Positions 30,880 through 39,544 are shown, counted from the first letter of the stretch. The stretch: 55,256 nt of DNA from Porphyromonadaceae bacterium UBA7176 (GCA_002491245.1 DKVO01000037.1:1-55256); one strand, 5' to 3'. Numbers and translations are program-made. Notes: generated by a model from the letters alone, not told the origin.

Positions 30880-32423
30880 TTTGGAGATAGGGTTATTATT
30901 GGCACAAGCATCTCTTCCATCGATATGCCTCCGTGCTGGAATGTGCCGTTGTAGTATTGTACGTAGTGGTTGTAGTTGTTTGGATATGCGAAGAAGTCGC
31001 CGGGGGCGGCGAATATATACGACGATGAAACGTTGGGCGATGGCAAGCCGAATTGCGCCGGCGCTTTGATTTCGAATACCTGCTTGGCGTTGTATGCGAG
31101 ATTTTTACCGAGTTTGTAGCGCAGGTTGGTGTTGGTGTTTTTGTCACCGACTACTTTGACGGGATTGTCGACGCGTATGGTGCCGTGGTCGGTGGTGAGC
31201 ACTATCTTGTAACCCTTGGCTGCGATGCTGCGGAATATCTCGAGAGCCGAGGAGTGGCGGAACCACGACTCGGTGAGTGAGCGGTAGGCAGCGTCAGTGG
31301 CTGCGAGTTCGCGTATCATCTTGGACTCGGTGCGTGCGTGGGATAGCATGTCGATGAAGTTGAAGACGATGACATTAAGATCATTTGCTGCGAGCTGGCG
31401 GAAGTCGCGGAGGAGTTTCTCGCCGGCGGCGCTGTCGTTGATTTTATTGTAGGAGAAGCGGCATTTACGGCGATATCGCTCGAATAGTGTGGCGATAAGG
31501 GGCGACTCATTGATGTTTTTCCCTTCGTCGGAATCTTCGTCGACCCATAGGTCGGGAAACATTTTTTCGATTTTTGCCGGCATGAGACCTGAGAAGATGG
31601 AGTTGCGTGCGTATTGCGTAGCCGTCGGGAGTATGGAGGTGTACAGGTTTTCGTCGAAAGTGAAATGATCGGCGAGGAGCGGCTTTATCGTGCGCCATTG
31701 GTCAAGGCGGAAGTTGTCGATGAGTATGAGGAATACTTTGTCGCCGGCGTCGAGGAGCGGAAACACTTTGCGAGGTATGATGTGTGGACTCATGAGTGGA
31801 GCGTCAGGTGCTTCGGTGTCGAGGAACGAACTATAGTTGCGGCGCATCCATTTGAAAAATTCGCTGTCGGCCTCGCGCTTCTGGTTTTCAAGGAGTTCGA
31901 GCATGGCATTGTCGGCAGCGGCGAGTTCCATCTCGCGGTATACAAGTCGGTCGTATAGGGCATACCAGTCGCCGATGGTATCGGCAGTGTTGATGAGTGC
32001 TCCGAGCTGACCGAATTCCTCGCGGTAGTCTTTTCCGGCCTTCTCGGATACGAGTCTGTCGCTGTGCAGGTGTTTCTTTATGGCGATGAGGATTTGGTTA
32101 GGGTTGACAGGTTTGATGAGGTAGTCGGCAATTTTGCTTCCTACGGCCTGGTCCATGATGTTTTCTTCCTCGCTTTTGGTGATCATGATGACGGGTGTCT
32201 GTGGGAGGCGCTGCTTTATTAGGGCGAGGGTCTCGAGGCCGGTGAGGCCGGGCATGTTTTCGTCAAGGATGATGAGGTCGAAAGGCTCTGCGGAGGCTAT
32301 GTCGAGAGCGTCGCGGCCGTTGTTGGCAGTCACGATTTCGTAGCCTTTGTTGCGCAGAAAGAGGATGTGGGGCTTGAGGAGGTCGATTTCGTCGTCGGCC
32401 CATAGGATGCGTTGGCTGTTCAT
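30876..32423 (-). CDS. porX: Response regulator PorX with PglZ domain (515 aa)
   Basis: The receiver domain spans about residues 1-120, with phospho-acceptor Asp54 (LIILDENMPG), acidic pair Asp10-Asp11 and Lys in IKPVNP. A helical linker and a PglZ domain of the alkaline-phosphatase superfamily follow (VFLILIDNFRLDQW; TTDHGTIRV). PorX partners the sensor PorY to control type IX secretion genes, and its PglZ domain is reported to cleave oligonucleotides. The ATG at 32423 is preferred because it begins right at the receiver fold and overlaps the previous gene by 4 nt; a longer start adds 46 unlike residues. Confidence 0.93.
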   Translation of the reverse strand: MNSQRILWADDEIDLLKPHILFLRNKGYEIVTANNGRDALDIASAEPFDLIILDENMPGLTGLETLALIKQRLPQTPVIMITKSEEENIMDQAVGSKIADYLIKPVNPNQILIAIKKHLHSDRLVSEKAGKDYREEFGQLGALINTADTIGDWYALYDRLVYREMELAAADNAMLELLENQKREADSEFFKWMRRNYSSFLDTEAPDAPLMSPHIIPRKVFPLLDAGDKVFLILIDNFRLDQWRTIKPLLADHFTFDENLYTSILPTATQYARNSIFSGLMPAKIEKMFPDLWVDEDSDEGKNINESPLIATLFERYRRKCRFSYNKINDSAAGEKLLRDFRQLAANDLNVIVFNFIDMLSHARTESKMIRELAATDAAYRSLTESWFRHSSALEIFRSIAAKGYKIVLTTDHGTIRVDNPVKVVGDKNTNTNLRYKLGKNLAYNAKQVFEIKAPAQFGLPSPNVSSSYIFAAPGDFFAYPNNYNHYVQYYNGTFQHGGISMEEMLVPIITLSPK

Positions 32424-33094
32424 GATGTCGCTTCTATATTGGCAAAGTCGGGTCTTTTGCCGTTGAAAATCAATAGCGGCGCTTCGGGGCCGATGTTGAA
32501 TATGAGGTCGAGTATACTCAGTGAGGGGAGGAAGCCGAGAGTGTCGGCACGCAGTTGCCAATATGGACAGGGTGCCTGTAGTTGCGCGAAGTCGGTATGT
32601 CTGAAGTCGTCGGCGACGCTGTCGGGATGTATGTCGGTGGTAACAGCTATGTCAATGCCGAGCGTGCGGCGTATTATGGCGTCTGCTTCGAGAACAAGCT
32701 CGGTGATAGTTTTCTGTTCCGGGCTGAAGAGAGGCCTGAAACGGTCGATGTAGAATTCGAAATAAGGAGTGCGTGCATATGCCGTCTCGAGGGCGTGGAT
32801 GTGCACGTCCCACCAACGGCCGTGGTCGCTTACAGAGATATCGTCCCAAGAGAGTTTGCCGGAGAGGAAGCCTCCTTCCGGACGGCTTACGGGGACGGTG
32901 AGTGTACGCACACCGGCGGTATCGGCAATAGAGTAGCGGTGGACCGATTTGAAACGTTTGTCGTAGCGCAACGATGTGTCTATCACAGCCGAGGGGTACC
33001 GGGCCATCATGGTGTAGTATGCCACGCTACCGAAAAGCTGGGGTGGCAATACTACAGTGTCGGCTTGGTGCCGGGCCGATGACGGTCGGGTCAT
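32420..33094 (-). CDS. WbqC-like family protein (224 aa)
   Basis: The sequence LPPQLFGSVAYYTMMARYPS near the N-terminus and HRYSIADTAGVRTLTVPV resemble the WbqC-like family (PF08889). Its members are found in O-antigen loci and beside lepB in many Bacteroidetes, and their function is not settled. There is no signal peptide. It overlaps lepB and porX by 4 nt each, so expression is coupled to secretion genes. Confidence 0.8.
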   Translation of the reverse strand: MTRPSSARHQADTVVLPPQLFGSVAYYTMMARYPSAVIDTSLRYDKRFKSVHRYSIADTAGVRTLTVPVSRPEGGFLSGKLSWDDISVSDHGRWWDVHIHALETAYARTPYFEFYIDRFRPLFSPEQKTITELVLEADAIIRRTLGIDIAVTTDIHPDSVADDFRHTDFAQLQAPCPYWQLRADTLGFLPSLSILDLIFNIGPEAPLLIFNGKRPDFANIEATS

Positions 33095-34596
33095 TTTTTG
33101 TCGGGGTTGGCGCTTTTGAGTATGCGGTCGAAACGTATTTTGCCGTCGAAGAGTCCTCGCGAGGCGTCGAACGATACGAGCACGATCATCGGTGTGCCGA
33201 CGATATGGTCTTCAGGCACAAAGCCCCAGAAACGGGAATCCTGCGAGTTGTCGCGGTTGTCGCCCATCATGAAGTAGTAGTCCATGCCAAATGTGTAGGT
33301 ATCGGCCGGAGCTCCATCGATGATAACCTTTCCTGAGGCCTGGTCGAAGTAGGCTTTATGACCTTCGTAGTTGCGGATGCAACGTTGGTATTTGGCCCAA
33401 GCGTCTTTGTCGAGGGTAATGGTGTCGCCTTTGCGAGGGATGTAAAGTCCGTCTTCGCCACCGAAATCTGAAAGTGTCCAGTCTCCTTCTGCTCCATAGG
33501 GGAAAATCATCGACTTCATGTCGACAAAAGTGTCGGCGAAGTATGGTGCGATATCGTTGAATTTGACATGGTCGACGAGGATGCCGTCGGTCTTCATGGC
33601 GTCGATCATGCTTGCGGTGAGAGGTGCCATGTAGGCCGTCTGTGAGGGATTTGTCGACGGGAGGAAGACCGAAAGGTTCTGCCGGGCGACAGAGCCCGGG
33701 TTATATGTGTAGAGGTCGGAGGCGATGATGTCGAGTTTTTTGAGATCATCGTCGTCGAGAGGGCGAGAAGTTGTGAAGATGTAGTTGAACTGCACGTTCT
33801 CAGGGAATTCGCGAGCTTGTCCGTCGATAAATATTGTGTCACCTTTTATGGCGAAGCGCTGACCGGGGAGACCGACGGCACGTTTGACGAAGTTTTGCCT
33901 GCGGTCTACGGGGCGGTATATGATATCGCCGAAGCGTGCTTTGTTCTGGTTGACTTCTTCGTGGCCATATTGGCGCACAAGGAGGTCGTAGTACATGGGT
34001 GTGTCTTCGAAGTTCGAGGCCACGGTGTCGCCGGCCGGGAAGTTGAACACTACGATATCGCCTTCTTCGACATTCCGCAGACCTTTGAGACGGCGGTATT
34101 TAACGGCAGGTTTGTCGAGGTATGATTTGAAACCGTAAAGAGAGTTGTGTACAAGAGGAAAGTGGACGGGCGTCATAGGGACACGCGGACCGTAGACCAT
34201 CTTGTTTACCCAAAGATAGTCGCCGGTGAGGAGGGTTTTCTCAAGCGAACTTGACGGGATGACATAGTTCTGGCCTACGAATGCAAACACGAAGTATACA
34301 AGTATCAGGGCGTAGACAATGGCGTCGACCCAGCTCATGACTGAGCGCGTGGTTTTCGATTTGCTGTTTTTCCACCAGGTGAAGGGTATGTAGCCGGTTA
34401 TATATATGTCGAAGAGAAGTAACTCGAAAATGGCAAGCCACCAGGAGCCCATCCATGCAACCCAGGCGAGAAACAGGATGCTCACAATCGCGAAACGTAT
34501 CCATCGCGTTGTCTTTATTTCTTTTATGCGGCGGACAAAATCAGATTTGAAGTCTGGCCGGGGTGTGGTATTATTGGAGTCGGCGTTGGTGCTCAT
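33091..34596 (-). CDS. lepB: Signal peptidase I, long Bacteroidetes form (501 aa)
   Basis: Membrane segments lie at about residues 30-70 and 98-118. The nucleophile Ser is in NYVIPSSSLEKTLLTGD, the general-base Lys in RRQNFVKRAVGLPGQ, and box E is MGDNRDNSQDSRFWGFVP. About 150 extra residues lie between the Lys box and box E, as in other Bacteroidetes. The enzyme removes signal peptides at the inner membrane. The ATG at 34596 is preferred over 34623 by normal family starts. A possible -7 element (TAATTTTG, 34628-34621 on the - strand) lies 25 nt upstream. Confidence 0.92.
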   Translation of the reverse strand: MSTNADSNNTTPRPDFKSDFVRRIKEIKTTRWIRFAIVSILFLAWVAWMGSWWLAIFELLLFDIYITGYIPFTWWKNSKSKTTRSVMSWVDAIVYALILVYFVFAFVGQNYVIPSSSLEKTLLTGDYLWVNKMVYGPRVPMTPVHFPLVHNSLYGFKSYLDKPAVKYRRLKGLRNVEEGDIVVFNFPAGDTVASNFEDTPMYYDLLVRQYGHEEVNQNKARFGDIIYRPVDRRQNFVKRAVGLPGQRFAIKGDTIFIDGQAREFPENVQFNYIFTTSRPLDDDDLKKLDIIASDLYTYNPGSVARQNLSVFLPSTNPSQTAYMAPLTASMIDAMKTDGILVDHVKFNDIAPYFADTFVDMKSMIFPYGAEGDWTLSDFGGEDGLYIPRKGDTITLDKDAWAKYQRCIRNYEGHKAYFDQASGKVIIDGAPADTYTFGMDYYFMMGDNRDNSQDSRFWGFVPEDHIVGTPMIVLVSFDASRGLFDGKIRFDRILKSANPDKK

Positions 34597-34717
34597 ATGT
34601 GTGTTGTTGGTGATAATGTGCAAAATTACGAAAAAAAGTATGTTCGCCGAATTTCTATTTCTTAAAAGACCTTTCGGCGGATATGGATGAGGCTATTTTT
34701 GTGGTTGGCGCTTCCGG

Positions 34718-35071
34718 CTATTTGCGGATGTAGTGGGGCATATCGTCAGGGATTACCATCGAAAACTCTACGAGACCGGCGACCTTGCCTTGGGCGTCGC
34801 GCCATGCCGATTGGAAAATCATCTTGCGGACGCCTTCTTTTTCAATCGTGTAAGCATTCGTACCACCTTCGTCGAGGAGTCGCCTTATGATTGCTCGCGA
34901 GCGGTCGTTGTGGTAGTCCATGAGGTTGTGGCCTATCAGATCAGTGCCACCTCGGGCTGCGAACGTCGCACGCGAACGCTCGTTCATGTAGATTATGGTG
35001 CAGTTGGCGTCGGCTACGGTCACTGCGCAGTTCATGCCGTAGGCCCAGTCGGGTAATTCTTTTTCCATCAT
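34718..35071 (-). CDS. Single-domain PAS protein (117 aa)
   Basis: The protein is one PAS fold: VTVADANCTIIYMNERSRATF, IGHNLMDYHNDRSRAIIRRLL, and the beta-rich end with KMIFQSAWRDAQGKVAGLVEFS by sense. No output domain, signal peptide or membrane segment is attached. Small solitary PAS proteins occur widely in Bacteroidales; the ligand is unknown. It diverges from the flavodiiron gene, and a redox or heme/flavin sensing role would fit that but is inference. A TAATTTTG element lies at 35083-35076 on its strand. Confidence 0.82.
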   Translation of the reverse strand: MMEKELPDWAYGMNCAVTVADANCTIIYMNERSRATFAARGGTDLIGHNLMDYHNDRSRAIIRRLLDEGGTNAYTIEKEGVRKMIFQSAWRDAQGKVAGLVEFSMVIPDDMPHYIRK

Positions 35072-35118
35072 ATTGCAAAATTACGAAATTATAGTGTGTG
35101 GGCCGTGAAAAAATTGAG

Positions 35119-35126
35119 TAATTTTG
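35119..35126 (+). promoter_or_regulatory. -7 element of the flavodiiron gene
   Basis: TAATTTTG at 35119-35126 lies 25 nt before the ATG at 35152; no clear -33 TTTG is visible, so regulation by an activator is possible. Confidence 0.5.
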
Positions 35127-35151
35127 CGGCGTAAAAATTCAAGGTACGATT

Positions 35152-36315
35152 ATGGAAGCACTTCCGGGACATATAAGATTTGTCGGAGTCGACGACGATA
35201 ACATAGATCTGTTTGAAGGTCAGTATGCCGTGACAAACGGTATTTCGTACAATTCATATCTGATAGAAGACGAAAAAACGGCGATAGTCGATTCGGTCGA
35301 CAGACGTATGTGTGGCGAATGGCTCGAAAAAATCGGGCTGGCTTTGGGTGATAAGACACCGGATTATATTATAGTGAACCATGTGGAGCCCGACCATTCG
35401 GGAAGCATCGGTGCTTTGTTGAAAGCATATCCCGGCATCAGGGTGGTTGCCACGGCCAAGGCAGTGGCAATGCTTGGCAACTTCTTCGAGGATGTCGATT
35501 TCGCAGCCCGTGCGGTGACGGTTGGCGATGGCGACACGCTGTCGCTTGGGCATACCATATTGCGCTTCTTCACAGCTCCTATGGTGCATTGGCCGGAAGT
35601 GATGGTGACTCTCGACGAGACCGATGGCGTGCTCTTTTCGGCCGATGCTTTCGGATCGTTCGCACGGTCGTCGTCGGGCGATGCATGGGATGGGGAAGCG
35701 AGGCGGTATTATTGCAATATAGTCGGTAAATACGGTGCAAGTGTCCAGTCTCTTATGAAGAAATTGACGGACTGTAAATTCAGCATCGTGGCTCCGCTCC
35801 ACGGTCCAGTGCTTTCAGAGCATCTCGAACATTACTGGCGTCTTTACGACAAATGGAGCCGCTGGGAGCCGGAAACCGAAGGGACGTTAATTGCTTATGC
35901 TTCAGTCTACGGTGCTACGGCACGGGCTGCCCGTATGTTGGCGGCTATGCTTGAGAACAAGGGAGAGCGCGAGGTGGTGCTTATGGACCTTTGCCGTCAC
36001 GATGTGTCGTTGGCTGTGGCTGAAGCTTTCCGGCTCGACAAACTTGTGCTTTGCTGCGTGACCTACGAGGGTGGACTCTTCCCTGCGATGGACAAATTCC
36101 TGCATCATCTTTCGGCAAAAAACTTCAAAGGTCGCATGGTAGGGCTCATCGAAAACGGTTCGTGGGCTCCGGTTGCTGCCAGGCAGATGGCGGAAGTGGT
36201 GTCGAAGATGAAAGATATGAAGCTTGCCGAGCCTGTAGTGACACTCCGAGGCAACCTCCACGCCTCCGATACCGATACTTTGCTCAGTCTGGCAGAGGCT
36301 CTTGTGCAGCACTGA
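35152..36315 (+). CDS. Flavodiiron protein, FprA/A-type flavoprotein (387 aa)
   Basis: The metallo-beta-lactamase-like diiron domain has HVEPDHSGSI, APMVHWPEVM, FSADAFGSF and PLHGPVLSEH, which supply the iron ligands. The C-terminal flavodoxin domain starts at LIAYASVYGATARAA, where the FMN phosphate binds. The enzyme reduces O2 to water and/or NO to N2O in the cytoplasm, protecting anaerobes. No rubredoxin is fused or adjacent. Its last 32 nt overlap the 3' end of the convergent hydrolase gene. Confidence 0.92.
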   Translation: MEALPGHIRFVGVDDDNIDLFEGQYAVTNGISYNSYLIEDEKTAIVDSVDRRMCGEWLEKIGLALGDKTPDYIIVNHVEPDHSGSIGALLKAYPGIRVVATAKAVAMLGNFFEDVDFAARAVTVGDGDTLSLGHTILRFFTAPMVHWPEVMVTLDETDGVLFSADAFGSFARSSSGDAWDGEARRYYCNIVGKYGASVQSLMKKLTDCKFSIVAPLHGPVLSEHLEHYWRLYDKWSRWEPETEGTLIAYASVYGATARAARMLAAMLENKGEREVVLMDLCRHDVSLAVAEAFRLDKLVLCCVTYEGGLFPAMDKFLHHLSAKNFKGRMVGLIENGSWAPVAARQMAEVVSKMKDMKLAEPVVTLRGNLHASDTDTLLSLAEALVQH

Positions 36316-37018
36316 GCATGGTTGAAAATTCGCGGCCTATCTCGGCTTGGGCTGAGGCTGTGAAATAGTAGTGACTTGCATCATTCAGTACCGACAGCCG
36401 ACAGTCTGGCTGATTGCTGAAATAGGAGGCCGACCGGACAGATACCATCTCGTCCTTGGCGGAGAGAAATACCCTTGTCGCACATCTTAGCGTGACACAA
36501 GAGAGAAGCCTGCGTACGTTGCGTATCTCTGCAAAAAGTTCGAGATAGCGTGCCGGCCATCCGTAATAATGAAGCGGATTGCGGTCAAGCGCTATTCCGT
36601 AGGCCGCTAAGGCTGATTGGGCGATAGGGTCGTGGTGTGTGCGACCGACGGCAACTTTGGCCGCGTTCGTAAACATCCGTTTAGTCAGCCGTATCTTCAT
36701 CGGAGGATTTAAGAGCAATAGAGCGTCGGTCATACCCTTCAAGGCCTCCGCGATAGCGAATAGGCAACCCATAGAGTGCGCCACCACGATAACCTTGCGA
36801 CACCTATCTCTCATCTGGCCCACCGCTTCGCTAACCTGTGCCTTCCACCGTTCCATAGAAGCCCTTGAAAAGGCGAGAGCATCGCCGCCATGACCACATA
36901 GAGTAAGCCACGACACATCGCATCCTTCAGGGATGTATGGAGTCAGAAAATTGAAAATACGGTTGTTACCCACGATACCGTGGATAAACAGAATGCCGAT
37001 ATCAACCGATTTGACCAT
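36284..37018 (-). CDS. Alpha/beta hydrolase (244 aa)
   Basis: The oxyanion motif is FIHGIVGN, the nucleophile elbow VVAHSMGCLF, and the late Asp/His are probably in FLSAKDEMV and LNDASHYYF. It is a serine hydrolase of the carboxylesterase/lipase-like type; the substrate is not predictable. The 3' end overlaps the flavodiiron gene on the opposite strand by 32 nt. A -7 element TATCTTTG lies at 37033-37026 on the - strand. Confidence 0.8.
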   Translation of the reverse strand: MVKSVDIGILFIHGIVGNNRIFNFLTPYIPEGCDVSWLTLCGHGGDALAFSRASMERWKAQVSEAVGQMRDRCRKVIVVAHSMGCLFAIAEALKGMTDALLLLNPPMKIRLTKRMFTNAAKVAVGRTHHDPIAQSALAAYGIALDRNPLHYYGWPARYLELFAEIRNVRRLLSCVTLRCATRVFLSAKDEMVSVRSASYFSNQPDCRLSVLNDASHYYFTASAQAEIGREFSTMLSAAQEPLPD

Positions 37019-37062
37019 ACCGCTGCAAAGATAGCTAAATTTTGATTTTGGCTAAACAAAAA

Positions 37063-37104
37063 ATCAACCGGATAAACAACAATTAGCTTGTTTATCCGGT
37101 TGAT
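37063..37104 (-). terminator. Strong terminator, probably the original end of the DUF2795 transcript
   Basis: A perfect 17-bp stem (37063-37079 with 37088-37104, loop of 8 nt) is followed on the - strand by a T-rich run. The stretch 37019-37315 holds this hairpin, the hydrolase promoter, the left 25-bp repeat and an 11-bp tandem repeat, but no gene. Confidence 0.8.
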
Positions 37105-37132
37105 ATGCGTTTATTAACAAGAGCAGAGAGGC

Positions 37133-37157
37133 TTAATACTCATCCTCGTTGAAGAGG
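37133..37157. repeat. Left copy of 25-bp att-like direct repeat
   Basis: The sequence is identical to 39192-39216 except for one base (37148 G, 39207 A). Read on the - strand it encodes the last residues of the DUF2795 protein (LFNEDEY and stop); the difference is synonymous (AAC/AAT). Confidence 0.75.
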
Positions 37158-37253
37158 TTATTAATGTTATATCAGCAAATTATGCTAATTGCTTCTCAAA
37201 TAAGCAAGTTTATTTGGCGATGAAAAATGATGAAACGCTAATATCAAACAAGT

Positions 37254-37302
37254 AAAAACGCTCAAAAAACGCTCAAAAAACGCTCAAAAAACGCTCAAAA
37301 AC
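37254..37302. repeat. 11-bp tandem repeat (AAAAAACGCTC)
   Basis: Four units and a partial fifth lie 14 nt beyond the stop codon of the AlbA-type gene. On the transcribed strand they give T6 runs, which may help end transcription. Confidence 0.8.
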
Positions 37303-37315
37303 ATTCTTCTTATGG

Positions 37316-39010
37316 TTACGAATTCAAATATTTCTTTCCAGCTTCCGTGATTATCCATGATTTACCACTCTCCGACTTTACAATAAAGCCACGTTCGTTA
37401 ATCTCCATTAATAAGTGAGTCAAGAAATTAAGTTTCTGTGATTTAGTTAGGCTTGCCGGAAGACTTTGCTCAAGGATTTCAAATGTCATAGCACGTTTAA
37501 ATCCTTTTGCCCCCGCATTGTCAGCTAATTGTAAAATAAGCTTTACCATCGCCGTTTTGTTTAATCCGGTTTCTTTGGTGTAATGGCCAACTTGCTGAGT
37601 CTTCTGCGCTACAGACAAAGCGATGTTATATCTCGGAGCCTTACCCTCAATGAGATTTCGCTCTCTCAAATGCTTTGCAGCTTCTTTTGTTATTGGTTTG
37701 TGTCTTCTTACTGAATCAAGCCATAGGCACTCCATCAGACTCAATGATGAATCACTCTTCAAGAGATCCGTGTATGCATCATCGCTTGATATTCCATATA
37801 TCGTGACACTTACCGTCCGGCCCTTTTCATCAATATCATATTCAGGCATTGGAAAGAAGCGGCGACGTTGCTCCTTGAACATTTTCGGGATACCACGCCC
37901 GACGGTATCAATCATATTAAAGTGCACCATACCATGCGCAAGACATGTATTGCGATATTCCGATTGAGGCCCCTTCTCTTTCAGCACCTTCTCTATAGAT
38001 TTAGGAATGAACGTACCCTTGTTACTGTAGAACAAAAAACCTTCGTTCTCTACCAAAGTAATTCGTCCTCCAAGAGAATAATCCTGATGAGCTATGCAAT
38101 TATGCAATGCCTCACGGATGGAATAATCCTCATATTGCTTCATGGTGTCGGGGAATAGCGTACCCCCAGGCAATTCTCGCATGGTTCGGTTGCGAATTTT
38201 GCCAAAAATCTTGTCGACAGTCAGGATATATGGAATTGAGAAATGCTCGTAATCGACCACTTCGCCATCTTTATCTTTCCATACCCATGTAATCTGGGTA
38301 TTCACCGGATGAATTTTTTGAAGGGCCAATGGCTTACCTAACAAGAGAATCGCGGCTTTGGTCAATTTACCATCGCGCATCATCTCACTATGACATAGAA
38401 ATTCCTCTGTTGACCACTCATCAACCTCACTTGCAGGAATTGTAGAGGCATGCACCTTCTTATACATAATCCGAGCGGTGGCAAGCGCCAATTCGTCAAT
38501 ATCTTGGATGGTAGCTGATGCTACAAGATCAGCCGACCAATCGGGTATTGGCGTCTGATACCTTATTTCATCAGATTTTGAATCATTCAGCGGCACCAAA
38601 CTATCTCCATCGCGCCCGTAAGAAATACCATTCCACTTCACAACTGTATTCCTCGGTGCTGCAGGAATCTTGAACATCAACACTCGTTTCCCCTCAACGG
38701 TTATGGGTATAATCTCTCTGAAAGTCAGTTTATCGGTTGAATTGAGAGCTATATCATGTTTCAATTTGTTGATGCCTTCTTCACTATTTTTGAACGAAGT
38801 GCCGACAACAGTACGAGTCGGTTCATGATATCCCATAACTAACCACGCGAAATCCATATCATGCAGATTGGCCTCATTGCTCAATGCAGAAAAATACTTT
38901 CCGAGGTTATTGGTATCAAAATTTCGCTCTGCTGTCTTGAACTCCACTACCTCATTCTCTGCATGCTCAATCAGCGAATGGAATATGTTGATATATTCTT
39001 GGTTTGTCAT
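37316..39010 (-). CDS. AlbA/Schlafen-type putative DNA- or RNA-binding ATPase-like protein (564 aa)
   Basis: The N-terminal AlbA_2 (Schlafen-type) domain is seen in ENEVVEFKTAERNF, SALSNEANL and FAWLVMGYHEPTRTVVGT. A GHKL-like C-terminal ATPase segment follows (YSIREALHNCIAHQDYSLGG, FYSNKGTFIPKS, TVGRGIPKMF). Winged-helix parts close the protein (NKTAMVKLILQLAD; FIVKSESGKSWIITEAGK). Such proteins are annotated as transcriptional regulators, and relatives occur in mobile and anti-phage settings. The gene is visibly AT-richer than its neighbours and lies between 25-bp direct repeats. No integrase is present. Confidence 0.83.
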   Translation of the reverse strand: MTNQEYINIFHSLIEHAENEVVEFKTAERNFDTNNLGKYFSALSNEANLHDMDFAWLVMGYHEPTRTVVGTSFKNSEEGINKLKHDIALNSTDKLTFREIIPITVEGKRVLMFKIPAAPRNTVVKWNGISYGRDGDSLVPLNDSKSDEIRYQTPIPDWSADLVASATIQDIDELALATARIMYKKVHASTIPASEVDEWSTEEFLCHSEMMRDGKLTKAAILLLGKPLALQKIHPVNTQITWVWKDKDGEVVDYEHFSIPYILTVDKIFGKIRNRTMRELPGGTLFPDTMKQYEDYSIREALHNCIAHQDYSLGGRITLVENEGFLFYSNKGTFIPKSIEKVLKEKGPQSEYRNTCLAHGMVHFNMIDTVGRGIPKMFKEQRRRFFPMPEYDIDEKGRTVSVTIYGISSDDAYTDLLKSDSSLSLMECLWLDSVRRHKPITKEAAKHLRERNLIEGKAPRYNIALSVAQKTQQVGHYTKETGLNKTAMVKLILQLADNAGAKGFKRAMTFEILEQSLPASLTKSQKLNFLTHLLMEINERGFIVKSESGKSWIITEAGKKYLNS

Positions 39011-39108
39011 AACAATGCAAAAATAGTGAAAATAGATAAGTTAACAAATATACGACGTGCTAACTGCATGGAATTAGAAAAGTGATTTTTTCGGTAGGGA
39101 TAATAAAA

Positions 39109-39148
39109 AAACGATTGGTGGGACTGCTGTGGGTCTCGCCAATCGTTT
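39109..39148 (-). terminator. Terminator of the DUF2795 gene
   Basis: AAACGATTGG (39109-39118) pairs with CCAATCGTTT (39139-39148), extended by six inner pairs. The A run on its left is a T run on the - strand. This is the second terminator available to this gene's end; the other lies beyond the left repeat. Confidence 0.75.
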
Positions 39149-39191
39149 GTATTTTTAAGTGTTTAAGCCGATAAACCTGACTGGTTTTCTT

Positions 39192-39216
39192 TTAATACTC
39201 ATCCTCATTGAAGAGG
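39192..39216. repeat. Right copy of 25-bp att-like direct repeat
   Basis: It covers the last seven codons and the stop of the DUF2795 gene plus one further base; its partner is at 37133-37157, 2059 bp away. Confidence 0.75.
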
Positions 39217-39413
39217 AAGTCTTCTTTCGAAGGATAGTCGGGCCAGATATCTTCGATTGATTCGTAGGTGTCGCCCTCATCTTCTATTTCCTGGAGGTTT
39301 TCGATTACTTCCATCGGGGCGCCGCTACGCATGGCGTAGTCGATAAGTTCGTCTTTTGTCGCGGGCCAGGGCGCGTCTTCGAGTTTTGAGGCCAATTCGA
39401 GTGTCCAGTACAT
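39192..39413 (-). CDS. DUF2795-type small conserved protein (73 aa)
   Basis: The protein begins MYWTLELASKLEDAPWPA and continues TKDELIDYAMRSGAP, a short acidic protein widely conserved in Bacteroidetes under the DUF2795 label. Function is unknown. The ATG at 39413 is preferred because the promoter's -7 box lies at 39450-39457, inside any longer frame. The 3' end has been the target of an insertion that duplicated its last seven codons. Confidence 0.82.
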   Translation of the reverse strand: MYWTLELASKLEDAPWPATKDELIDYAMRSGAPMEVIENLQEIEDEGDTYESIEDIWPDYPSKEDFLFNEDEY

Positions 39414-39449
39414 ATTTGTGTATTTTATACGGTCGTTTTTTAGAGTGCG

Positions 39450-39482
39450 CAAAGTTAGCAATTTTCTATAATCTAACTGCAA
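39450..39482 (-). promoter_or_regulatory. Promoter of the DUF2795 gene
   Basis: On the - strand TTG (39482-39480), 22 nt, TAACTTTG (39457-39450), leaving a leader of about 30 nt. Confidence 0.6.
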
Positions 39483-39544
39483 TATTTGTGGCTTATTTCG
39501 CATCGGAGCGATAAAAATCCGTTAAATAATGTCAATATAACGCA

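Noticed and set aside
37254..37302. Iterons of a plasmid origin
   Set aside because: Only 11-bp A-rich units with no replication gene or DnaA boxes nearby.
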